Shown: positions 33,514-41,721 of the stretch, one piece after another
Position numbering within the stretch: position 1 is the first letter of the stretch
Layout of the letters: each line of letters opens with the position of its first letter
NCBI RefSeq assembly: GCF_006443095.1
Contig: NZ_VFWZ01000002.1
Location: 124,001 to 188,000, forward strand
DNA: 64,000 nt
Source of the DNA: Aquimarina algicola
GTDB lineage: Bacteria; Bacteroidota; Bacteroidia; Flavobacteriales; Flavobacteriaceae
Direction of reading: 5' to 3'
Notes under the pieces: model-generated
Seen by the model: only the letters and a program-made list of their open reading frames with translations
Database searches by the model: none
Told to the model about the DNA's origin: nothing
Made by a program: the position numbers and the translations under genes

Positions 33514-33891
33514 TTATTTTTGATTAATGAATTTTGATAATCTTTCTCGTATTAATTTAGCCTCTTTATAGCTTACTCTCAATTTGATTAATGAAAAAGA
33601 ATAATGTTGTTCCAGATCAGTAATTTCAAAAGAAGGTTGAATCCCATTATAAGTCAGCCTTTCAGTTCCATTTAAAATTTTGTTTTCAATAATCTTGTTC
33701 CTTATAATAAAAAGAATTCTCTTTTCCGTGACTATTAAATAATCGTTTTTTTGTCTAAGTAAAGCATAGATAAAAGTTAAAATAGATATTTGTTTGAACA
33801 CAATTTCCCAAAATTTATCTTCAGAGTCTTTATCAAGTAAAATCATTCCCGATTCTTTCTTAATTAACTTATCAACTTCTTTTTTGGTCAT
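33514..33891 (-). CDS. Hypothetical protein, possible PH-like domain
   Basis: The protein has 125 residues with a hydrophobic stretch at 33-46 (FKQISILTFIYALL). Strands follow (NDYLIVTEKRILFIIRNKII; RLTYNGIQPSFEITDLE), and a final helix. The strand order YLIVTEKRILFI...I resembles bacterial PH-like (bPH) domains; this is tentative. It precedes the lipocalin-like gene by 12 bases. Confidence 0.55.
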   Translation of the reverse strand: MTKKEVDKLIKKESGMILLDKDSEDKFWEIVFKQISILTFIYALLRQKNDYLIVTEKRILFIIRNKIIENKILNGTERLTYNGIQPSFEITDLEQHYSFSLIKLRVSYKEAKLIRERLSKFINQK

Positions 33892-33981
33892 TCAATTTTT
33901 CGAATTATTTATAAAGGCTCGAGTATGTTACGTTTGCTTCTTCAACGGAACATATCGCAATACAAACTTTGTTATCTTCTT

Positions 33982-34722
33982 TTATTTTTCAAATATTTTC
34001 CATTTATCACCAATATTCATTCGTTCAGCTGATTCTCCATAATTTAGATAATAAATCTCGTTAAGGGTTTTGTCTTTTTTGACAAGTTCTTCCAAACAGA
34101 CAAGTTTTGCATTAGTTAAATCTGGGTCTTCTTCTGAATGAAATTGCCAATCCCCGTCTTCATTATGATAAACAAACTTGATAGGTTTGCCTTCTAACAC
34201 TTCAGAAGTTGTAAATACTCCAAGGTTTCTTTCTTCAAGAAATTTGAACTCCGTATTTCTATCCAGAAGTGGTTGTTTGAATTTGAAATTCTCATTGAAC
34301 TCTGTTTCCCAAGGAAATTTTCCTTCTCTATCCGGCCAAACTAGTTGAAGTGTTGGAAAATTTATGGAATTATCATTGTACCATCCTGCATAACCTAAAT
34401 AGTCTGGATAATGTTCTTTTTTCACATCTACAAACTGAACTGGAAGTTCTACCAAAAAATCTGGATAATTGATTCCCTCTATAAATCTAGTTCCTTTCTC
34501 AATTTCGTCTTTTGCATTATTAATTATTGCTCCGGTCGATTCAGGGTCTAATCCAATTATTATTAGTTCTGGATGATTAAATTCCTTATACAGTCCGATA
34601 GAATATCCAAACCTTGGACAATACCCATCACTTTCTACAAAAGCAATGTGTACTCTATACTCTTCTATATCTTTGAGGATATTGGTAGTTATTTGTTTGT
34701 CGTGTTCGTAGTGTTCACTCAT
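33982..34722 (-). CDS. DUF4262 domain protein
   Basis: The protein has 246 residues and is cytosolic. The N-terminal 140 residues show the DUF4262 pattern: IEEYRVHIAFVESDGYCPRF, GYSIGLYKEFNHPELIIIGL, DPESTGAIINNAKDEI and a later PTLQLVWPDREGKFPWE. A C-terminal domain follows (YHNEDGDWQFHSEEDP...VCLEELVKKD). DUF4262 proteins occur near polymorphic-toxin loci and are often called immunity-like; the function is not established. It is monocistronic. Confidence 0.75.
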   Translation of the reverse strand: MSEHYEHDKQITTNILKDIEEYRVHIAFVESDGYCPRFGYSIGLYKEFNHPELIIIGLDPESTGAIINNAKDEIEKGTRFIEGINYPDFLVELPVQFVDVKKEHYPDYLGYAGWYNDNSINFPTLQLVWPDREGKFPWETEFNENFKFKQPLLDRNTEFKFLEERNLGVFTTSEVLEGKPIKFVYHNEDGDWQFHSEEDPDLTNAKLVCLEELVKKDKTLNEIYYLNYGESAERMNIGDKWKIFEK

Positions 34723-34782
34723 TTCTTAATTGAAGTTATCGTTTTAGGAAATATGTCATAATATAGTGTTGTGGTGTCGTTT

Positions 34783-35358
34783 TTAATAGTCAATATCTTC
34801 AAATATTAATTCATCTTTTTGCTTATAAATTTTAATTCTTCGATAAGTAGGAGCAGAACCATCTCCATTAGGTTTCATGTATTCTCTAACAAAAGAATCT
34901 TCAGTTTCATAATTTTGAGTTCGTTTAGTACCTTTATATATGTTTTCAGTATCAAAATATAAGTCCAAAATTGGTTCTCCGATTTTTTTGAAATTATCTG
35001 ACTTTTTAATTGTATTAATAATTTTCATCTTGTCTGTTCCTGATATTCGCAAAGTAAATGTATGATAATAGTCTCCGATTGAAGACATTGATTCATTGTT
35101 GATTAATTCAAATTCATCTACCAGCTCAATACCTTGTTCTTCTACTAATTCCTTTGCATCAATTTTTGAAAATAATTGGTCTTCAAATGCTACCAATAAA
35201 ATAATTAAGAAGACAATTACTCCATACGAGACTGTTAAATACTTTGAAACTTTTGGGTATCCCATTCGCTTAGGAATGAAATAGAGCAAAAGTCCAATTC
35301 CAATAGGTATCACAATAAAAACAAAAACTAAAAATCCTATTAATAGTATTTCACTCAT
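34783..35358 (-). CDS. Membrane-anchored protein of unknown function
   Basis: The protein has 191 residues from ATG 35358. An in-frame ATG at 35421 would translate repeat A7 and is rejected. Two hydrophobic helices (about 3-25 and 39-57) are followed by a soluble domain of about 130 residues (FELINNESMSSIGDYYHTFT; LRISGTDKMKIINTIKKSDN). The family is not recognised. It is the last gene of the minus-strand array. Confidence 0.6.
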   Translation of the reverse strand: MSEILLIGFLVFVFIVIPIGIGLLLYFIPKRMGYPKVSKYLTVSYGVIVFLIILLVAFEDQLFSKIDAKELVEEQGIELVDEFELINNESMSSIGDYYHTFTLRISGTDKMKIINTIKKSDNFKKIGEPILDLYFDTENIYKGTKRTQNYETEDSFVREYMKPNGDGSAPTYRRIKIYKQKDELIFEDIDY

Positions 35359-35373
35359 TTTGTTAATATAAAA

Positions 35374-35468
35374 CAACAACAATCCACACGCACCTATATC
35401 CAAATAAATATATCTACGCATTGCAATTGCCTGTATTAGGGGTTATATGTAAAACTACAAAAACTAAT
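35374..35468. repeat. Intergenic repeat family A, copy 7
   Basis: It shares AACAACAATCCACACGCACC, ATCCAAATAAATATAT and TTATATGTAAAACTACAA with A3 and A4. It is the last copy, at the border of the accessory region. Confidence 0.75.
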
Positions 35469-35490
35469 ACTGGGTATCATATAGAGCTCA

Positions 35491-35741
35491 AAAAAAATTC
35501 AAAATGCCTACCAGCATCAAAAACAGCAATAAAAAAATTTAAAATCCAGTTCTACGTACGTAGAGAACCATAAAAAAATTTCAAAATGCCTCCCAGCACC
35601 AAAAACAACAATAAAAAATTTTAAAATCCAGTTCTATGCACATAGAGAACCATAAAAAAATTTCAAAATGCCTCCCAGCATCAAAAACAACAACAAAAAA
35701 TTTTAAAATCCAGTTCTGCGTACGTAGAGAACCATAAAAAA
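35491..35741. repeat. Three tandem 82-bp repeats, each with a palindrome
   Basis: The word AAAATGCC starts at 35501, 35583 and 35665, an exact 82-bp period. Each unit has two 41-bp halves that both begin with an A/T run and TT(C/T)AAAATSC. The second half carries a 14-bp palindrome flanked by GT and GAAC: TCTACGTACGTAGA, TCTATGCACATAGA and TCTGCGTACGTAGA, in which changes are compensated or become G-T pairs. The first half of each unit holds a 12-codon frame (MPTSIKNSNKKI, MPPSTKNNNKKF and MPPSIKNNNKKF). The period is not a multiple of three, so this is not a coding repeat. Confidence 0.9.
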
Positions 35742-35755
35742 TGATCCTCTTATTT

Positions 35756-35845
35756 AATATGTTTTAGGAAAAAAATGGATTTTTTTTAACCTTACTTTTT
35801 TCGAAAAAAAGGTAATTTATCAACTATTCCTAAAACCAACATATT
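35756..35845 (+). promoter_or_regulatory. Structured leader adjoining the start codon of the DUF6261 gene
   Basis: AATATG + TTTTAGGAA (35756-35770) pairs with TTCCTAAAA (35827-35835) + CATATT (35840-35845), with a CCAA bulge. The loop contains a second A/T hairpin (CTTTTTTCGAAAAAAAG). The right arm ends at the base before the ATG at 35846, so folding could affect initiation. Confidence 0.5.
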
Positions 35846-36577
35846 ATGAAAACACTCAAAAATATTAGTGTTACCCAATCTACACACTCAGAACTCTCTG
35901 AAGTAACCAGTAATTATCTTTCTATTATTAATTCGCATTTATCAGCTAATCCTTTTTTGATCAAACTTGTTGAATATATTCAACCTAAACTCGAAAATCT
36001 ACGTACAGCACTAGCAGCTGTTCGAACCAATAGCCTTGTTGAAGAGGTAATGCAATTAGATCAAGCGAGAGATTATGCTTTTATCGTATTTAGAGATATG
36101 ATCAATGCTTTTGAAAAAACAGATGATACCAAAGAAAAAGAAGCGTATGAGCTACTATACGAATTACTAAAAAAAGTAGGTACTACACTTAATAATGAAG
36201 GGTATATGGAACAATCAGGGCGGTTAGAAACGATGTTTCAAGAAATGGATAAAGACCAATATCAATTGGCAATACAGTCACTAGGGCTTGTAAGTAGGTA
36301 TAAAAAAGTAAAGAAGACCGAACAGCAGTTCAAAACCGCATATACCAATCGCCTGGAAGAAGATACCAAAAAGAATTACCCGACTATTGGCGAGGCTCGT
36401 GCAGCATTAACACCACTAATCAACGACCTAATCCCTACACTACGCAATGTGATCAGGGTTGCCGATACCAACGATACTCTGGGTTGGGTGGATTTGATCA
36501 ACGAACAAACCGATACCGTAATGACGCAAATAGCTGCTAGAAGAACACGAAAAGAAAATGAGCAAATTACAGAGTAG
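35846..36577 (+). CDS. DUF6261-type helical protein
   Basis: The protein has 243 residues, all-helical, cytosolic, with no signal. The layout (start MKTLKNISVTQSTHSELSEV, a RDYAFIVFRDMINAFEKTDD region, LNNEGYMEQSGRLETMFQEM, and a C-terminal helix ending QIAARRTRKE) fits the DUF6261 family of Bacteroidota. Members of this family often occur in several copies per genome with unknown function. It stands alone, downstream of the 82-bp repeats and the structured leader, and is followed by a clear terminator. Confidence 0.65.
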   Translation: MKTLKNISVTQSTHSELSEVTSNYLSIINSHLSANPFLIKLVEYIQPKLENLRTALAAVRTNSLVEEVMQLDQARDYAFIVFRDMINAFEKTDDTKEKEAYELLYELLKKVGTTLNNEGYMEQSGRLETMFQEMDKDQYQLAIQSLGLVSRYKKVKKTEQQFKTAYTNRLEEDTKKNYPTIGEARAALTPLINDLIPTLRNVIRVADTNDTLGWVDLINEQTDTVMTQIAARRTRKENEQITE

Positions 36578-36600
36578 TAGAGCATACTTATTATAACATT

Positions 36601-36635
36601 AAACCTGTCGAAGGGATATCTCTTTCGACAGGTTT
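36601..36635. terminator. Bidirectional Rho-independent terminator
   Basis: AAACCTGTCGAA (36601-36612) pairs perfectly with TTCGACAGGTTT (36624-36635), with an 11-base loop. It separates the converging DUF6261 gene and the siderophore-uptake operon. Confidence 0.9.
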
Positions 36636-36673
36636 AATATCACAGTATACTAATTCAGTTTTATCCTATATAT

Positions 36674-38233
36674 CTACACCGTTTGTAATCGCCAACGATT
36701 CAACGCAGCAATCAATACTCCGCTTATAGCTACCATCCAGCCCAATACAATAATCTCTGAGGTGTTTGATGGCTCGTGCATGATGGCTTCAATCACATGA
36801 TACACGTTGAATAATCCCAACAACACTGCCCAAACCATAGAGGTGATTTTGAACCATTTTTTGGTAATCTCCAAACTTGCCAATGCCAGCATCAAAATGA
36901 TAATTTCAAAAAGAATACGATAATAGTGCGCCCATCCGGGGGTCTCGCCCGTAGCGCCTTCTATTTTGAGTTCTTTTCCAAAATAGATCCCTGCTAATCC
37001 ATAGATATGATGCAGAATAAAACCTACTGCAAGGAACAACCATAATAAAGCGATCTTATTTTTCATTTCTTCGATATTTTGTGTTGCTGTGGCCTCATCA
37101 TCAGACACCTCAACAACAACTTTGTTTTTCTTCTTTTTCTTTAATCTATTCAAATACAACATCAGCCCGGTAATGGGTAATGATGCTCCTATCAAGCCTG
37201 CCAAAAACACGAGTAGTTTACCGCCAAAACCCAAAATACTACCGGTATGGATATCATAATAGAGGCTGTTTAGTTTTTGACCCGCATTTTTTTCTTCGTC
37301 AAATCTGGTGGTAATCAATGATCCCGTATCTGCATTTGCATAATAATCATCACTATTACCAAATTCATCATCATCAATAGAACTCATCACTCTAATGGGT
37401 TCTGTATCTTTGGTCGGTAAAAAATAAATAAAAAGGTCTTTGTTATCTCTTTGAGGAACGACATCTTTCTTTAAGCGATCCAATGCAATACGATCAAAGG
37501 TAGCAGATGCTGTTGTAACAGGTTTTTCTTCTGTTTTTTCTTCAAAAGTAACCGAGGCATAGAGCAAATTATCTACCCATGTAAATGTCCATGCAATCCC
37601 AGTGATCGCCAATAAGATGAGTATGGATGCGGCATAAAACCCTAATACATTGTGTAAATCATACAATACTCTTTTTTTGGACCCCTTGATTTTGACACCA
37701 AATCTGGATTTTCTTCCTTTTTTGCTTTTAAATACTTTGAGACTTCTCGGAAACCACAACACCAACCCGGTAATCAACGAAAATATAAAGAGGACTACTG
37801 ACCAACCGATAATCTGTGTTCCCACTTCTCCCAACAGAAGGTTCATGTGTATATAGAGAATTATCGTAAAAAAATCTCTTGCCAGAAATACTTCTCTTAG
37901 GATTTCTCCCGTATACGGATCAACAAACGAATAATAATATGCCTTATCCTTTACCGTAAGCAACATCGACGATCGTGTGGGTGTATTAAAATCATAAATA
38001 CGCATCACGTCATGATCAGATTGCTGCTGATATTTATGTAAAAGCTCAGACAAAGGCATTCTTTCTGCAGCATCATGGTGTTCTACCGTATAATATGGAT
38101 ACACCAGCATTTTGATCTCTTTCTGGAATGCATATATCGATCCTGTAAGACATACAATGCAAATGACCAGGCCTGTTACCAGACCCAGCCATAAGTGGAT
38201 AATTCTAATTGTTTTTTTAAAGGTATTCTTCAC
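36674..38233 (-). CDS. PepSY-associated TM protein (possible ferric-siderophore reductase)
   Basis: The protein has 519 residues from a GTG start; there is no nearby ATG. The first helix (IIHLWLGLVTGLVICIVCLT) holds the heme-ligand-like His of PepSY_TM proteins. More helices lie near 140-165, 190-215, 340-360 and in a C-terminal four-helix part, with a periplasmic PepSY-like domain between (YYSFVDPYTGEILREVF; DIHTGSILGFGGKLLVFLAG). Such proteins sit beside TonB siderophore receptors and are thought to reduce or process the siderophore iron in the periplasm. It is the third gene of the uptake operon. Confidence 0.85.
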   Translation of the reverse strand: MKNTFKKTIRIIHLWLGLVTGLVICIVCLTGSIYAFQKEIKMLVYPYYTVEHHDAAERMPLSELLHKYQQQSDHDVMRIYDFNTPTRSSMLLTVKDKAYYYSFVDPYTGEILREVFLARDFFTIILYIHMNLLLGEVGTQIIGWSVVLFIFSLITGLVLWFPRSLKVFKSKKGRKSRFGVKIKGSKKRVLYDLHNVLGFYAASILILLAITGIAWTFTWVDNLLYASVTFEEKTEEKPVTTASATFDRIALDRLKKDVVPQRDNKDLFIYFLPTKDTEPIRVMSSIDDDEFGNSDDYYANADTGSLITTRFDEEKNAGQKLNSLYYDIHTGSILGFGGKLLVFLAGLIGASLPITGLMLYLNRLKKKKKNKVVVEVSDDEATATQNIEEMKNKIALLWLFLAVGFILHHIYGLAGIYFGKELKIEGATGETPGWAHYYRILFEIIILMLALASLEITKKWFKITSMVWAVLLGLFNVYHVIEAIMHEPSNTSEIIVLGWMVAISGVLIAALNRWRLQTV

Positions 38234-38260
38234 TAGTATAATTTAAAAGAACAAAAGCGT

Positions 38261-39001
38261 TTAATTAATGGTATACACAGCGCAATGCCATGTAAATTGA
38301 TACTTGACACCATCATATGATCCGGGTAACTCATCTTCATGAGTGGCTTCTACAACATAGCGAGTAGCAAAAGGCTTAGAAAATGTGATCACCCCATTAC
38401 TATCGGTCTTGATTTTTTTTGACCAATCTTCTTTTATAAATACCGTAACCTCTTTATCTGCCAAAGGTTTATTTTTGAAAAGCACCTGTAGTTTTGCAGT
38501 ATCTTCTTGCGTAGATACATCTATGATTGTGATGCTTTCAGGATTTGCACTTGCCGTTTTTGGAGCACGCTTATCTCCTACTTCTACTTTGGCTACCGAG
38601 TGATATTGTGGGCGAAAGATCCCATAATCATATTGTGTGTAGTCTAATACCTGATATTTTTTGTTGTCTAATATAATCGAATATGTACCTTTTGATTTTG
38701 GTGTAAAACTCGAAGCATAATATGATGCTTCTGCCTGTGGTTGTAGCTGTTCTTTGTTACCGTTTTGATCTACAACCCATATTGTAAAGTTTTGCGCATT
38801 TTGAAACACTTCTCCATCTGTTTTTTCGATTTCACCACTGGTAAACTCTCCAAAGTAGATGCGTATTTCGTGTTGTTCACCAATCTGTCCTTTGGGTGCG
38901 GTCTCAATCCAAAAGAAATGTCCAAAAGATTTTGTAGTACCTATCAAAGCTAAGCATACGGTTAGAAATACTAATTTCATATTCATCATATTCACGTACA
39001 T
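38261..39001 (-). CDS. DUF4198-family exported protein
   Basis: The protein has up to 246 residues; the start may be ATG 39001, 38989 or 38980. The signal peptide is MKLVFLTVCLALIGTTKSFG followed by HFFWIETAP, the typical DUF4198/NikM-like start with a mature N-terminal His that can bind metal. Beta-sandwich strands follow (IRIYFGEFTSGEI; TFTWHCAVYTIN at the end). It starts within a few bases of the TonB receptor stop, as in many siderophore or metal uptake operons. It probably helps bind or hand over the metal complex in the periplasm. Confidence 0.82.
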   Translation of the reverse strand: MYVNMMNMKLVFLTVCLALIGTTKSFGHFFWIETAPKGQIGEQHEIRIYFGEFTSGEIEKTDGEVFQNAQNFTIWVVDQNGNKEQLQPQAEASYYASSFTPKSKGTYSIILDNKKYQVLDYTQYDYGIFRPQYHSVAKVEVGDKRAPKTASANPESITIIDVSTQEDTAKLQVLFKNKPLADKEVTVFIKEDWSKKIKTDSNGVITFSKPFATRYVVEATHEDELPGSYDGVKYQFTWHCAVYTIN

Positions 39002-39003
39002 TT

Positions 39004-41478
39004 TTAAAATTTATAAGAAATACTTGCTAGTAAACTTCTTGGTTGTTGTGCATTAAGTGTTGACCAACCTCTAAAATAGGTTTCATCAAGAGCATTGTTC
39101 AGTTTTAATGACACTCTATAGTTTTTGTGTTGATAAAATACCGAAGTATTTACTACAGTATAACTAGGGATAATAAACGTATCGGTAATAGAACTGTCCA
39201 GAGTATTGCGATCTCCTGCGTAGTTAAATCCTGCTCCCAGTCCAAATCCTTTGAGCGCAGAAGATTCTTGAAATGTATAACTTGCCCAAAAATTAGCTAA
39301 ATCTTCTGGCCCCGCAGTATCTGGTCTTCTTCCTACCTCATCAAAAGGACCCGGGTTATTTGTAGAAACTAATATCTCACTATCATTATGGCTATATCCC
39401 GCAATAATATTTAATCCCGGGATTGGATTTGCGATCACTTCTATCTCAAAACCTTTGCTCTCTACTTCTCCTCCTTGTATAGACACACTACCTAGTGGAG
39501 CTCCTGCATCGTCAAGAATGATATTAGAAAATACTCTGTCTTTTACCTGAATATCATAATAGCTAGTCACTATAGAGAGTTTATCGTTAAATAAATTGGC
39601 TTTAATCCCAAACTCAAGCTGGTTTCCTTGCTCCGGATCAAAATTAAGTGTCTCGCCGGTTGGAGAAACTTCTGGGGCAATGTTTCTAAAACTATTTTGG
39701 TAGTTTCCAAACAAAGATAACTTGTCTTTGATAGGCTGATAGATCAATCCAAATTTTGGAGATACTGCAGTTTGATCATAATCATCTTCGTCATCAAACG
39801 TATTTCCTTCATTATCAAAAATATCTACTCTCAACCCTGCTATTGCGGATAATTGTTGTTTTCTATCTTCTGGAAAGAAATCTACCTGGTCAGAAGCATA
39901 AAAACCATAGATATGCTGGTTAGTCTTAATATTATTCACAACTACATCCGGGTTTGCAGCCATATTTTGCGCAATAGCAGCATCTACAGAAGCTCTATTC
40001 AAAGGAACATTAGGCACAGAACCATCTGGTGCTCTTCCTACAGCGGTTCCATCAGGTCTGAAAATACCTGTAAATACAAATCCAGAATCAGAATTATTAG
40101 TTGTTGATTGATTATAATAATCAAAACCTGCTATTACACGATTTCTCACTTGACCAATTTTAAAATCTCCTCTGAAATTTTGCTGGATATTGGTCGTTCC
40201 TACAGAAAAGTTTTCATTTCTAATAGATTGCGAAAAATTAAATTGTCCATCTATATCAAAAAGGAAAGAGTAATATCCTTTGGATTCTGCAAAACTTCTT
40301 GAAACCGCCGTTTGAGAACTCCATTGGTCAGAAATTTGATAATTCGCCTGTGCTTGTAGGTTGAATGTTGGGCTCTCTATTGTAAGATCATTGCTGGTAA
40401 ACGAGCGGTCTCTATCGATCCCTACATCATCCGAATTAAGTACTGCAGATGGCGCTGAACGATTTAAGAATAACAAAGGCGTATTGGTTTGCTCTGCATC
40501 ATTAAATTCTGCCATAACCAAAAATGATAGTTTATCGCTAGCTTGATAGGATAATGTTGGGGCCACAAAAAATGATTTTTGAAAACCTGCATCTTGCCAA
40601 CTCCCTCTATACTCATACGCACTAGTTACACGTAATAGATATTTACCCGCAGCATCAAGATTCGTATTTACATCGGCTGTAACTCGGTTAAGACCGTATG
40701 TTCCTGTAGTATAAGAAACTTCACCACCAAATCCCTGATATGGTTTTTTGGTCGTAACATTAATAATTCCTCCGTAATTAGTAAGAGGGCCTCCAAACAA
40801 CGTTCCCGAAGGTCCTTTGATTACTTCAATTTTTTCTATATTGATAGGATCAGGACTTCCAAAATTAAGTGCCGGTAACCCATTAGAAAAATTAGGCTGT
40901 GCTTCAAAACCTCTAAGTGCAAAATATCCTGCACCATCGTTACCACGACCTGTAGACTCCCACAAGCGATCTAACCCTGTAACACTATTTAAGGCATCAT
41001 CAAAGTTGGTAACCACCTGATCTTTGATCAATTCAGAACTTATAGTATTATACACCTGAGAGTTTTCTATATTTTTTAGTGATAGTTTTGATACCACCTC
41101 GCTTGTTTTTCTAGAAAACTTATTAGCTCTTTCTCCATTGACCATCACCTCATCAAGTGATTGTATAGATTTGATTAAGATAATATCTGATACTTCTTGT
41201 GTCTGATTTGATGTTACTTTAACCCCAATTTGTTGAGAAAGATATCCCACAGCACTTATGACAAGTGTATAGGTTCCTTCTGGTACATTTGTGATCTCAA
41301 AAGTACCATCACTCATAGTTTGACTACCCAAACTTGTTGTACTTAGTGCTATATTAATATCATCTAATGGAGTATTTGTATCCGAGACCACTCTCCCTTT
41401 AATGGTACCCGATTGAGCAAGAATTATTTGTGTTGCAAATAAAAATGCTACGGTAAACAACCAATTTACTTTTTTCAT
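39004..41478 (-). CDS. TonB-dependent siderophore receptor
   Basis: The protein has 824 residues from ATG 41478; the longer TTG frame to 41568 has no signal. The signal peptide MKKVNWLFTVAFLFATQIIL is followed by a carboxypeptidase-regulatory-like domain (GTIKGRVVSDTNTPLDDINI), then the plug (DDALNSVTGLDRLWESTGRG; IEKIEVIKGPSGTLFGG) and a 22-strand barrel ending RSLLASISYKF. The plug pattern is of the FhuE/FoxA hydroxamate type. It heads an operon with DUF4198 and PepSY genes. A TAnnTTTG box at 41665-41672 and an AraC-type direct repeat upstream suggest activation by the divergent regulator and uptake of the siderophore made by 44439-55527. Confidence 0.92.
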   Translation of the reverse strand: MKKVNWLFTVAFLFATQIILAQSGTIKGRVVSDTNTPLDDINIALSTTSLGSQTMSDGTFEITNVPEGTYTLVISAVGYLSQQIGVKVTSNQTQEVSDIILIKSIQSLDEVMVNGERANKFSRKTSEVVSKLSLKNIENSQVYNTISSELIKDQVVTNFDDALNSVTGLDRLWESTGRGNDGAGYFALRGFEAQPNFSNGLPALNFGSPDPINIEKIEVIKGPSGTLFGGPLTNYGGIINVTTKKPYQGFGGEVSYTTGTYGLNRVTADVNTNLDAAGKYLLRVTSAYEYRGSWQDAGFQKSFFVAPTLSYQASDKLSFLVMAEFNDAEQTNTPLLFLNRSAPSAVLNSDDVGIDRDRSFTSNDLTIESPTFNLQAQANYQISDQWSSQTAVSRSFAESKGYYSFLFDIDGQFNFSQSIRNENFSVGTTNIQQNFRGDFKIGQVRNRVIAGFDYYNQSTTNNSDSGFVFTGIFRPDGTAVGRAPDGSVPNVPLNRASVDAAIAQNMAANPDVVVNNIKTNQHIYGFYASDQVDFFPEDRKQQLSAIAGLRVDIFDNEGNTFDDEDDYDQTAVSPKFGLIYQPIKDKLSLFGNYQNSFRNIAPEVSPTGETLNFDPEQGNQLEFGIKANLFNDKLSIVTSYYDIQVKDRVFSNIILDDAGAPLGSVSIQGGEVESKGFEIEVIANPIPGLNIIAGYSHNDSEILVSTNNPGPFDEVGRRPDTAGPEDLANFWASYTFQESSALKGFGLGAGFNYAGDRNTLDSSITDTFIIPSYTVVNTSVFYQHKNYRVSLKLNNALDETYFRGWSTLNAQQPRSLLASISYKF

Positions 41479-41601
41479 TTTGTTTGTCTTTTTATTGGTA
41501 AAATAATGTGGTAAAAAAAAATTTATCCCCTGAGTAGAGTATTGTTTTGTACTATTAAAAAGCACCAAAAAATATTTTTAAATGTTTTTTAAAATAATGA
41601 C

Positions 41602-41633
41602 TTGTGTTATGCGTTTTCATTTAACTATATTTG
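41602..41633 (+). promoter_or_regulatory. Candidate promoter of the AraC regulator gene
   Basis: TATATTTG at 41626-41633 matches the Bacteroidota -7 box TAnnTTTG, and TTG at 41602-41604 is a plausible -33 element with a 21-base spacer. It would place the operator at 41693-41720 downstream of the start point, compatible with autorepression. Confidence 0.5.
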
Positions 41634-41664
41634 TTATTTATAATTGATCTAAATAAAATTAATG

Positions 41665-41721
41665 CAAAAATAATGTCTGGGAAAAGATAAAAATGACGCA
41701 TTATGGATAAAAAAAGACGCA
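41665..41721 (-). promoter_or_regulatory. TonB-operon promoter with AraC-type direct-repeat operator
   Basis: Minus-strand -7 box TATTTTTG at 41665-41672. Upstream of it, ATGACG (41693) and AGACG (41715) are direct half-sites 21 bp apart within a 28-bp element that is identical to 55592-55619 at 21 positions. The element also overlaps the ATG of the regulator gene (41703). Confidence 0.65.

Noticed and set aside
17317..35468. Canonical integron attC sites
   Set aside because: The two-stem hairpins are suggestive, but GTTRRRY/RYYYAAC ends are not consistently present and no integrase gene is in the window; kept only as a hypothesis.
35491..35741. CRISPR array
   Set aside because: There are only three units, the whole 82-bp unit is conserved with no unique spacers, and no cas genes are nearby.
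39853..40302. Plus-strand frames inside the TonB receptor gene
   Set aside because: They are shadows of the receptor coding sequence, with no motif, start context or independent support.
41479..41702. Fur box upstream of the TonB receptor
   Set aside because: No 19-bp GATAAT-type inverted array could be read in this gap or in 55528-55939; iron control may act through the AraC protein or elsewhere.
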